Shown: piece by piece, positions 1 to 6,932 of the stretch
Layout of the letters: the number at the start of each line of letters is the position of its first letter
Numbering within the stretch: position 1 is the stretch's first letter
NCBI GenBank assembly: GCA_910584475.1
Contig: CAJUBD010000008.1
Coordinates: 110,223-154,921 of the forward strand
Source of the DNA: an uncultured Treponema sp.
GTDB taxonomy: Bacteria > Spirochaetota > Spirochaetia > Treponematales > Treponemataceae
DNA length: 44,699 nucleotides
Direction: 5' to 3'
Made by a program: the position numbers and the translations under genes
The notes under the pieces: generated by a model
Seen by the model: only the letters and a program-made list of their open reading frames with translations
Database searches by the model: none
Told to the model about the DNA's origin: nothing

Positions 1-618
1 TTTGCATGAGCGGAAACTATTCAACCCGTCGCTCGCGCGACTTGCGCATACGCGCAGCAGTAGAGCGTTCGGAAAAATAGAAAGCATTTCCAAAAAGGAA
101 GCTGACTTGGAATTTCGAGCGCGGTTCGTCGCGCGTTTGCATGAGCGGAAACTATTCAACCCGTCGCTCGCGCGACTTGCGCATACGCGCAGCAGTAGAG
201 CGTTCGGAAAAATAGAAAGCATTTCCAAAAAGGAAGCTGACTTGGAATTTCGAGCGCGGTTCGTCGCGCGTTTGCATGAGCGGAAACTATTCAACCCGTC
301 GCTCGCGCGACTTGCGCATACGCGCTAGCGTGGAGCTCTCGGAAAAATAGAAAGCATTGGCAAAAAGGGAAACTGTCTTGGAATTTCGAGCGCGGTTCGT
401 CGCGCGTTTGCATGAGCGGAAATCATTTGACCCGTCGCTCGCGCGACTTGCTCATACGCGCTAGCGTGGAGCTCTCGGAAAAATAGAAAGCATTGGCAAA
501 AAGGGAAACTGTCTTGGAATTTCGAGCGCGGTTCGTCGCGCGTTTGCATGAGCGGAAATCATTTGACCCGTCGCTCGCGCGACTTGCGCATACGCGCTAG
601 CGTGGAGCTCTCGGAAAA
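1..618. repeat. Tandem repeat, 135/136-bp unit, about 4.6 copies
   Basis: The unit begins TTTGCATGAGCGGAAA at 1, 136, 271, 407 and 543, giving periods of 135, 135, 136 and 136 bp; the last copy stops near 618 and the array runs off the left edge. Copies 1-2 and copies 3-4 form two subtypes that differ around the CAGCAGTAGAGCGTT / TAGCGTGGAGCTCTC segment and the following AAAAAGG stretch. Each unit contains short inverted repeats such as GTCGC-TCGC-GCGAC. The open frames through it exist only because 135 is divisible by three and break where the unit becomes 136, so I do not call a protein. Confidence 0.95.
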
Positions 619-824
619 TATTTTTACCTTGATTTTAAATTTAACAAATTCGCATGCACCGTACACCCAATTTTCTGGAAAGGTTCATTGCGGTTTGAAA
701 CTTGCAGTTTTTTTAATATCACTCCTTAAAAGTTCAATTTCTCCTGCGCAAGCAGGCAACATAATAAGCGAGTTTCCTAAAGAAAAATTTGTTAAAAAAT
801 TTGCTAAAAAAAACTCTTTTGCTA
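619..824. other. AT-rich spacer before the tRNA promoter
   Basis: About 200 bases of AT-rich sequence between the tandem repeat and the tRNA promoter. I see no gene, no recognisable RNA and no strong hairpin. Confidence 0.6.
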
Positions 825-853
825 TTGACACGAATTTAAAAATTTTATAGAAT
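825..853 (+). promoter_or_regulatory. Sigma70-type promoter for the tRNA pair
   Basis: A perfect -35 TTGACA (825-830), a 17-bp spacer and -10 TAGAAT (848-853) lie 11 bases before the first base of tRNA-Asp. Position and match to consensus make this the likely promoter of tRNA-Asp and probably of the following tRNA-Pro. Confidence 0.85.
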
Positions 854-864
854 ATAAAAATCAC

Positions 865-938
865 GGGGGCGTAGCGAAGCTGGTTATCGCGCTGGCCTGT
901 CACGCCGGAGATCGAGGGTTCGAGCCCCTTCGCTCCCG
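865..938 (+). tRNA. tRNA-Asp (anticodon GTC)
   Basis: A full cloverleaf can be folded: acceptor GGGGGCG/CGCTCCC (one G-T), D stem GCGA/TCGC, anticodon stem CTGGC/GCCGG around loop CTGTCAC, and T stem GAGGG/CCCTT around TTCGAGC. The anticodon is GTC. The discriminator is G and the 3' CCA is not encoded, so it must be added after transcription. Confidence 0.95.
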
Positions 939-992
939 CAAAACCCATTCTTGTTTGGTCGCGATAGCGGGCATTGGAATGGGTATTTTTTT

Positions 993-1065
993 CGGGCAAT
1001 AGCGCAGCTGGTAGCGCGCTACGTTCGGGACGTAGAGGCCGGCGGTTCAAATCCGCCTTGCCCGA
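993..1065 (+). tRNA. tRNA-Pro (anticodon CGG)
   Basis: Acceptor CGGGCAA/TTGCCCG pairs perfectly. The D stem is GCGC/GCGC, the anticodon stem CTACG/CGTAG encloses loop TTCGGGA (anticodon CGG), and the T stem GGCGG/CCGCC encloses TTCAAAT. The discriminator is A and CCA is not encoded. It lies 54 bases after tRNA-Asp and is probably co-transcribed with it. Confidence 0.95.
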
Positions 1066-1126
1066 AATTTTTTCATCTGGAAAACTTCTCGCTAAACATA
1101 TTCCAAAAATCGCCGAAAATAAAACT

Positions 1127-1357
1127 ATGAAACTCAATGTTGTCTTGCCGATTGTTGGCGAAGTGCTGAAAAGCCCAATCGTGATCGGAACGACACTTGC
1201 AATAATTCTCTATTTAAATTTCGTCTTTTTCGTGGCGCATTACAAAAAAAAGCCGCCAAAGCCTAAGAAGCGTCATGTCGTCGCGCCCGTGCCCGCAAAA
1301 CCAAAGGAAAGCGAATCAAGCGACGATTCTTCTGGCGATGCCGCGTCAGAGACCTAA
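1127..1357 (+). CDS. Small single-pass membrane protein with charged tail
   Basis: The frame encodes 76 residues: a short N-terminus, one hydrophobic segment at about residues 14-38 (PIVIGTTLAIILYLNFVFFV), then a Lys/Pro-rich stretch (KKKPPKPKKRH) and a Ser/Asp/Glu-rich C-terminus. The longer open frame begins inside tRNA-Pro, so the ATG at 1127 is the sensible start; no clear Shine-Dalgarno sequence precedes it. The gene lies just after the tRNA pair and its last 95 bases overlap the 3' end of recQ on the other strand. I do not recognise a family. The hydrophobic segment followed by basic residues suggests an inner-membrane protein with a cytoplasmic tail. Confidence 0.5.
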   Translation: MKLNVVLPIVGEVLKSPIVIGTTLAIILYLNFVFFVAHYKKKPPKPKKRHVVAPVPAKPKESESSDDSSGDAASET

Positions 1358-2999
1358 GAGACTTTTTGGCGGCAAGTTTGTATTTCCACAAAGAAGGAGC
1401 GTTGTAAATCGCGCCGTTTTTTCGCAACTGTTCCACTATTGTTTCGATATCGCCAGTCGTCCAAACATTCCTTCCAAAAATTTTCCTGTCGTCTTCGTTG
1501 AATTTGCGCTTTACAAATTCAAGCACTTCATTTTTTCCATAGTAATTTTTATTCTTCTGAATGAATTTAAAAACTTGGTTCGCATCTTTCGCGCCAAAAA
1601 ATGGTGGTGACGAAAAATTCGCATTTCCCTCCTTGCTGTTGCAAATATCGCAGCCCGAGCAAATCGCCTGTTCGCCGCCGAGCGCATCGAGCAAAACCTG
1701 CCGCCTGCAAGTTTTGCTTTCGGCGAATTTTTTTATCACGCGCTCGCGACTTTCTTTTGGAAAATTTTTGAGCCTCTCGCTGTCGTCGAAATTCCAAAGC
1801 AAAATTGCTTTCGAGATTTTTTTGTCACGCCCCGCCCTTCCTGCTTCTTGAACATAACTTTCGGCGGTGGGGCTTGGCTCAAGGTGGATCACCGTGCGAA
1901 TGTCAGATTTGTCCACGCCCATTCCGAACGCGCAAGTGCAGCAAAGAATCGCGTCATCTTTCGGGAAAAACCATTTTTCCACGGCGGCCTTTTCTTCACG
2001 CGAAAGTCCCGCATGATAAAACCGAACTTTTTCCAGCCCGACACATTCGGCAAGTTCGCGAGCCATTTCCTCACAAGCGGAGCGAGTCCCGCAAAAAATC
2101 AGCATCGGCTTTTTTTCAGCAGCGGCAAGTCGGCACGCAGCCTTTTGCTTCGCCCAAGCATATTTGACAAAATAGTGAATGTTCGGCCTGTCGCTTTCGC
2201 CGCGAACTATGTGCGCGTTTCCAGCGAAAAGCACTTGCGAAATGCGCTCCAAAATTTTAGGAGAAGCCGTGGCGGTAAAAGCCGTAACAAGACCGCTTCC
2301 CAAATCCTGAATTATTTTTCCAAGCGTCAGATACGCCGGCCGAAAAGTGTCGCCCCATTCGGCGACGCAGTGCGCTTCGTCAATTGCGATGTGCGCGATT
2401 TTGCATTCGCGCAATTTCGAAATCAATTTTTCGCTTTGCAAAACTTCGGGATTCGCAAGAATTATTTTTGCGCCGTTTTTTATCCGCCTGAAATTTTCTT
2501 CGCGCTCTTCCTCGCTTTGTCCCCCGCGAAAAACTACGCATTCAATCCCGCGCTCCTCAATTCTGCGAGCCTGATCGGACATCAGCGCGAGGAGCGGATA
2601 GAAAATCAAAGTGGGACCAGAAAGCAAGACCGCCGGGAGCAAAAAGCAAAGCGACTTTCCAGCGCCCGTAGGCAAAAGCACGATTTGGCGGCCGAGGCAA
2701 AAAACATCGGTGAAATCCGTGTCGAAATTTTCTTTCTGATTTTGTTCCGCCGCGCCATTTTGTAAATCCGCCGCCGCGTCCAAAATGTTTCCGACCACAA
2801 GCCGTTGCCATGGCATGAGATGCTGAATCCCAAAAACCTTTTTCGCGGTGCGAAGGATTTCGTCCTCGGCTTCAGTTTCATCGGCACAAAAAACCACGCC
2901 TCGCAATTCCTCCGGCAAATCATCTTGCTGGGGAAAAATTCTTTTTACGCGCCTAACTTTCGTCTGAAATCTTCTTTTAAAGAAATTCGATATTTTCAC
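1263..2999 (-). CDS. recQ: ATP-dependent DNA helicase RecQ
   Basis: This is a 3'-5' DNA helicase of recombinational repair and fork restart. Motif I (LLPTGAGKSLCF), the DEAH box (IDEAHCVAEWG), motif III-like TAFTATASP and motif VI (QEAGRAGRDK) are all present, followed by the RecQ-Ct zinc-binding cysteines (CRRQ ... CSGCDIC). No HRDC domain is evident, which is common in short RecQ proteins. Translation appears to start at a GTG (2999), as no ATG fits the conserved N-terminus. The last ~38 residues are basic and low-complexity, and overlap the convergent small membrane protein gene, so the true C-terminus may have been altered by a frameshift there. The core assignment is firm. Confidence 0.9.
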   Translation of the reverse strand: MKISNFFKRRFQTKVRRVKRIFPQQDDLPEELRGVVFCADETEAEDEILRTAKKVFGIQHLMPWQRLVVGNILDAAADLQNGAAEQNQKENFDTDFTDVFCLGRQIVLLPTGAGKSLCFLLPAVLLSGPTLIFYPLLALMSDQARRIEERGIECVVFRGGQSEEEREENFRRIKNGAKIILANPEVLQSEKLISKLRECKIAHIAIDEAHCVAEWGDTFRPAYLTLGKIIQDLGSGLVTAFTATASPKILERISQVLFAGNAHIVRGESDRPNIHYFVKYAWAKQKAACRLAAAEKKPMLIFCGTRSACEEMARELAECVGLEKVRFYHAGLSREEKAAVEKWFFPKDDAILCCTCAFGMGVDKSDIRTVIHLEPSPTAESYVQEAGRAGRDKKISKAILLWNFDDSERLKNFPKESRERVIKKFAESKTCRRQVLLDALGGEQAICSGCDICNSKEGNANFSSPPFFGAKDANQVFKFIQKNKNYYGKNEVLEFVKRKFNEDDRKIFGRNVWTTGDIETIVEQLRKNGAIYNAPSLWKYKLAAKKSLRSLTRHRQKNRRLIRFPLVLRARARRHDAS

Positions 3000-3058
3000 A
3001 CAAATAATATATAATTTTTTGCGAACCTTTTAGAGGAAAAAAGAAAAAATTTAAAAAG

Positions 3059-3664
3059 TCATTCGCCGCGAAAGCGCAATTCTCCTTTTGCCGCGTTGCT
3101 TGCTTCTTTGAGAAAATTTCCAAATTCTTCTTCGGCGATTTTTCCGCTTATGAAAACCGCATCGGAAAATTCTTCGCGCAAATCGCAAATTGAGAAATTC
3201 CGCAAAACGCGTTCGAGATTTTTGTGCGTTTGATACGAGCATTCAAATGAAAAATTTTTTCGGCGGACGAATTCTTCTGCCGCGCCGTTTTTCTCCGCTT
3301 CTTCCAAGACGGATTTTACCGCGCCGCTGTACGCTTTGACCAAGCCGCCGGTTCCCAAAAGCGTTCCGCCAAAATAGCGCGTTATCGTCACCAAAATGTT
3401 CGTGAAATTCGAGCCTTTCAAAACGTCGAGCGCGGGTCGTCCCGCGGTTCCGCTTGGCTCACCGTCATCGCTTGCGCCGAAAATTTCCGCGTTCAGTCCG
3501 AGCACGAAAGCATGCACCACATGCCGCGCATCAAAATACTTTTCTTTTTGTGCCTTTAGAATTTTTTTCGCCTCGTCCTGACTTTGGCACGGAAACGCCT
3601 GCGCGATGAAACGCGAATTTTTTGCGATGCTTTCAGTTTGTACTTTCGTCTTGAGAATTTTCAT
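3059..3664 (-). CDS. IMPACT/YigZ family protein
   Basis: A protein of about 201 residues with the family signature SDDGEPSGTAGRP followed by ITRYFGGTLLGTGGLVKAYS, diagnostic of the IMPACT (UPF0029/YigZ) N-terminal domain. A shorter C-terminal alpha/beta domain follows. Family members in eukaryotes regulate the eIF2 kinase GCN2; the bacterial role is not settled, though ribosome or tRNA association has been proposed. I chose the internal ATG at 3664 (MKILKTKV) because the upstream in-frame residues are basic shadow sequence from the preceding gene. It overlaps the 3' end of that membrane-protein gene by 32 bases, which implies co-transcription. Confidence 0.85.
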   Translation of the reverse strand: MKILKTKVQTESIAKNSRFIAQAFPCQSQDEAKKILKAQKEKYFDARHVVHAFVLGLNAEIFGASDDGEPSGTAGRPALDVLKGSNFTNILVTITRYFGGTLLGTGGLVKAYSGAVKSVLEEAEKNGAAEEFVRRKNFSFECSYQTHKNLERVLRNFSICDLREEFSDAVFISGKIAEEEFGNFLKEASNAAKGELRFRGE

Positions 3665-4607
3665 CCTGCTTTTGTTCCGCTTCTTGCTCAACGCTTTCGC
3701 CGTCGCTTTCCTTTTGGCTTGAAGCAAATTCATCGTAGAAGAAATTTATCGAAAGAATCACGCTCGCAAAAAAAAGAATCGTGGCGCAAAACGAAACGAA
3801 TCCAAACAGCGACGAAACCATTTGCGCCGCCACATTCGAGGAAAATTTTTTGAGAATAAAAAATTCGCTCGCGCCACATGCGAAAATCACGAGAGTCACT
3901 TTGTAGTGCGACATTATTTCAAATCCGAGGAATTTCCAAAATCGTCCTTTCCAAAATCTCAAACTCTGCGAAAAAATTTTTGAAAAATAATTTTGCGTTT
4001 CGTCATAGACTAGAGGCCAAACGAACGTGAACGGAAAATAAAGCGCGAGCGCAAGCAGGAAAAAAAGCATCGAATGAAAAAACATCGTCTGCATGACTTG
4101 CGGATGCGACGAAAGATATTCAAGCAAGGCTTGCGGCTGCGTGATTTGCGAAATTTCCTCGAACATGGCGGAAGTCGCCACGGGCACAATCGCGAGCGCG
4201 AAAGACAAGACGAGAGGCGCGATGAAAAACGCCGCGAATTTTTTTGCCCGCCGCTGCCTGAATCCTGCGAACAAAAAAGAAATCGCGACTGGCTGGTTTC
4301 GGATGAAACGCAAGTTGCTCAAAAAAAGTCCGTAGTGCAATACGAGCGCGCAGAAAACAAAGGACAGTTCCAAAGCAATGAAAAAAATCGTCGCAAGAAA
4401 ATTTCCGCTTGAAGCGAAAACTGCGAAAAGCGAAATTCCTACGCCCATAAAAAGCGACGACGAGAAAACTAAAATCGCGGTGAAAACCATAAACATAAAA
4501 ATCGCGCGCGGGAGCAAAAGTTTTGAAGCGTCGCGATATTTTTTTGCCAACGCGGTGAAACTTTTGCGCTTCTTTTCGTCAAAATTTACCAAACTTTTTT
4601 CGTCCAT
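3633..4607 (-). CDS. Polytopic inner-membrane protein, unknown function
   Basis: A 324-residue protein with about six to seven hydrophobic segments (near residues 32-66, 70-100, 122-147, 171-200, 230-250 and 262-292). The N-terminal cytoplasmic region is charged, and the C-terminal tail is Glu/Gln/Asp/Ser-rich (about 30 residues). The topology is reminiscent of DUF975-like small-molecule or stress membrane proteins, but I cannot point to a diagnostic motif, so this is only a resemblance. GGAG sits about 8 bases before the ATG at 4607. It is followed with overlap by the YigZ-like gene. The function is unknown to me. Confidence 0.7.
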   Translation of the reverse strand: MDEKSLVNFDEKKRKSFTALAKKYRDASKLLLPRAIFMFMVFTAILVFSSSLFMGVGISLFAVFASSGNFLATIFFIALELSFVFCALVLHYGLFLSNLRFIRNQPVAISFLFAGFRQRRAKKFAAFFIAPLVLSFALAIVPVATSAMFEEISQITQPQALLEYLSSHPQVMQTMFFHSMLFFLLALALYFPFTFVWPLVYDETQNYFSKIFSQSLRFWKGRFWKFLGFEIMSHYKVTLVIFACGASEFFILKKFSSNVAAQMVSSLFGFVSFCATILFFASVILSINFFYDEFASSQKESDGESVEQEAEQKQDENSQDESTN

Positions 4608-4891
4608 ATTTTCTCCAGATTTTCTTTACATTCTGTCATCTTCGGGCATCGACCCAGAGATCTATTTTTGCAAACAGATTATCGGATCAAGCCCGATAAT
4701 GACGCCTGCCATTTTCCCGCGACACTTTCAAGAGGCACGAAAACTCGCGCCAACTATCCAATATTCATTATTAACTATTCAGTCGCAAGGCCTCGCCTTG
4801 CTTACGAGTTTTGTTTTGCTCGCACCGCTCGCATTTTTTACGCTGCGCGTAAAAAACACCAAAACTCGCTCCAACTATTCAATATTCATTA
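4608..4891. repeat. Repeat-packed intergenic region upstream of the membrane protein
   Basis: There is no gene here. The region holds a REP-like palindrome at 4678-4700 (ATTATCGG-ATCAAG-CCCGATAAT), matched by a sister copy at 33551-33573. It also holds two direct copies of a ~40-bp sequence (4741-4780 and 4862-4901, core CAATATTCATTATTAACTAT). Between them lies a palindromic element (4783-4868, minus strand) of the same family as the one inside uvrC (27226-27335). The second direct copy supplies the stop codon and last residues of parC. Confidence 0.75.
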
Positions 4892-6802
4892 TTAACTATT
4901 TACTTCTATCGTTTCCACTTCGCGCGCGCTCAATTTGAAGCCCTGCGCCTTTATTCCGCGCTCCGCAAAATCGTCCGCCTTGAAATTTTCTTTTTGAATT
5001 TTCGTCCGCGCCTTTTTCGCATAGTTCAGCGTAAACTTGAATTTGTCGCGTTTGTCCACGTGCATCACTTCGCATCCGTCGGGCGCGGAAAAATAATCGC
5101 GGTTCATAATCCAGCTCATCACGCGGAAACGTTTGATGAAACACAATTTTGTTTTCGGGTCGCGATAAATCACCGTGAACAAAATCGCGTTCACTTTTTC
5201 CTTTTCGGCGTAGTCGACATGAACCAATCCCGCGCCCACGAAAAGTTTTTGCGGAACATCGCATACTGTAAAGATTCCGCTTTTTCGCATGATGAAAATT
5301 CTGTCGAAAGAAGTTACGCGCAATTGCTCTTCGCCGGAAGCGACTCCCAATCCCAAATAGCCTTTTTCGTCGTAGCGCAGAGGAAGGTCGCGCTTCGCCA
5401 CTTCCTTCACGTCCACCGCGCCGAACTTCGCAATCTTCGTGTGCCGCTCCAATTCTTCCGGCTTGAATTTGGCGAGCATACCGTTCAAATATTCCACGGC
5501 GCATTCGGTGAGATGTTTCAATTTTTTCGCAATCTCTTTTAGCCTACCGTTTATCGCCGCCACTTCATCGCGATTTTTGTTGATGTCGAAAAGCGAAATC
5601 CTGCGAATCGGAATTCGCAAAAGTTTTTCAACATCCTCGTCCGTGATTTCGCGGAGCAACTCATTTTTAAAAGGCACGAAGCCTTCTTTCACCGCCTTGT
5701 TCACGGCTTCGGCGGTTTTCATCTGCTCGATGCTTTTGTAGATTCGCTCTTCGATGAAAATCCGCTCGAGCGTGCGCTGATGCAATTCTTCGGCGAGTTG
5801 CTCGCGCTCGAATTCCAATTCGTCCTTGATGATGCCGACGAGTTTTTTCGCATAATATTTTACGATTTCCGTGGCGGTCATCACTGTGGGCATATTGTCC
5901 TTGATGACGAGCATTTGGCACGCGATGGATTTTTCGCAGTCGGTGTAGGCGTACAAAGACTTTTCCACGTCGCTCGCATAAACGCCGCGCGGAAGCTTTA
6001 TTTCGATTTGGCAATGGTCGGTGGTGAAGTCGTCGATTGCGGCGATTTTTATTTTGCCGGAACGGTACGCGCTTTCGATTGAGTTTAAAAGGCTTTCGCT
6101 AGTCGTATCCACCGGCAGTTCCGTGATGACGATCTTCTTTTCGTCGCTCATGTCGAATTTGGCGCGGGAAATTATCTTTCCGTTTCCGTCATTGTAATTT
6201 GAAACGTCGATGAGACCGCCCGTGGGAACATCAGGAAAAATCTCAAACGGCTCGTTTTTCAAAGCCTTGATTTCCGCCTGCAAGATTTCGCGCAGATTGT
6301 AAGGCAAGATTTTCGTCGACATTCCGACGGCGATTCCTTCCGCGCCAATCACGAGCGCGACAGGAATTTTCGCGCGGTAGACTTCAGGCTCCGTGGAACG
6401 CCCGTCGTAATTCGGAATGTACTTCGTGATGTGAGGATTCGTCACGAGAAATTCTTTGGCAAGCGGATGAACGCGGCACTCGATGTAACGCGGCGCGGAC
6501 GCTCCGTCGCCCGTAAACATATTTCCGAAGTTGCCCTGCCGCTCGATGAAAATCCCCTTGTTCGCGAGCACGACGAGCGCGCCGCCGATGGAAGCGTCTC
6601 CGTGCGGATGATACTTCATGCATTCGCCGACGACATTCGCCACTTTTTGAAAACGCCCGTCGTCCATTTTAAAAAGCGTGTGCATGATGCGCCGCTGCAC
6701 CGGCTTGAGCCCGTCCTCCAAATCCGGAATGGCGCGGTCGCGAATGACATAGCTCGCGTACTCTATGAAATTTTTGTCGAATAAGTTTTTAACAAATGCC
6801 AT
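4892..6802 (-). CDS. parC: DNA topoisomerase IV subunit A (ParC-type)
   Basis: The DNA-breaking/rejoining subunit of a type IIA topoisomerase, partner of the adjacent ParE. The N-terminus (RAIPDLEDGLKPVQRRI), the winged-helix region with HPHGDASIGGALV, and the active-site Tyr in APRYIECRVHPLAKEF are all intact, followed by the tower and coiled-coil regions. At 636 residues it is shorter than GyrA, and its C-terminal region lacks an obvious set of beta-pinwheel GyrA boxes, which favours ParC. GAGG lies 7 bases before the ATG. The last residues (VNS) come from a dispersed repeat that also contains the stop codon. It is downstream of parE on the same strand, 130 bases apart. Confidence 0.9.
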   Translation of the reverse strand: MAFVKNLFDKNFIEYASYVIRDRAIPDLEDGLKPVQRRIMHTLFKMDDGRFQKVANVVGECMKYHPHGDASIGGALVVLANKGIFIERQGNFGNMFTGDGASAPRYIECRVHPLAKEFLVTNPHITKYIPNYDGRSTEPEVYRAKIPVALVIGAEGIAVGMSTKILPYNLREILQAEIKALKNEPFEIFPDVPTGGLIDVSNYNDGNGKIISRAKFDMSDEKKIVITELPVDTTSESLLNSIESAYRSGKIKIAAIDDFTTDHCQIEIKLPRGVYASDVEKSLYAYTDCEKSIACQMLVIKDNMPTVMTATEIVKYYAKKLVGIIKDELEFEREQLAEELHQRTLERIFIEERIYKSIEQMKTAEAVNKAVKEGFVPFKNELLREITDEDVEKLLRIPIRRISLFDINKNRDEVAAINGRLKEIAKKLKHLTECAVEYLNGMLAKFKPEELERHTKIAKFGAVDVKEVAKRDLPLRYDEKGYLGLGVASGEEQLRVTSFDRIFIMRKSGIFTVCDVPQKLFVGAGLVHVDYAEKEKVNAILFTVIYRDPKTKLCFIKRFRVMSWIMNRDYFSAPDGCEVMHVDKRDKFKFTLNYAKKARTKIQKENFKADDFAERGIKAQGFKLSAREVETIEVNS

Positions 6803-6932
6803 AACTTCCTCTATTTTTTTTCCGTAAAAAAAATTAGATACGGATTAACGCCGATGTATGATGAAGGGACGCAGATGAAGAATTTTATTCGTGTCCCATC
6901 TTTGTCAATCTGTGTTCATCTGCGTCTAATTC
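6803..6932. repeat. parE-parC spacer with 12-bp inverted repeat
   Basis: GACGCAGATGAA at 6868-6879 is exactly complementary to TTCATCTGCGTC at 6915-6926, forming a stem with a 35-base loop. The surrounding text (GGATTAACGCCGATG, CAATCTGTGTTCATCTGCG) resembles a dispersed intergenic repeat seen in many bacterial genomes. It could attenuate or stabilise the parE-parC message. Confidence 0.6.

Noticed and set aside
2..328. Open reading frame of 108 codons through the tandem repeat
   Set aside because: It exists only because the first repeat units are 135 bp; it breaks at the 136-bp units, has no Shine-Dalgarno and its opposite strand is equally open.
974..1126. N-terminal extension of the small membrane protein into tRNA-Pro
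   Set aside because: It would start inside the tRNA gene and lacks coding character; the ATG at 1127 gives a normal membrane-protein start.
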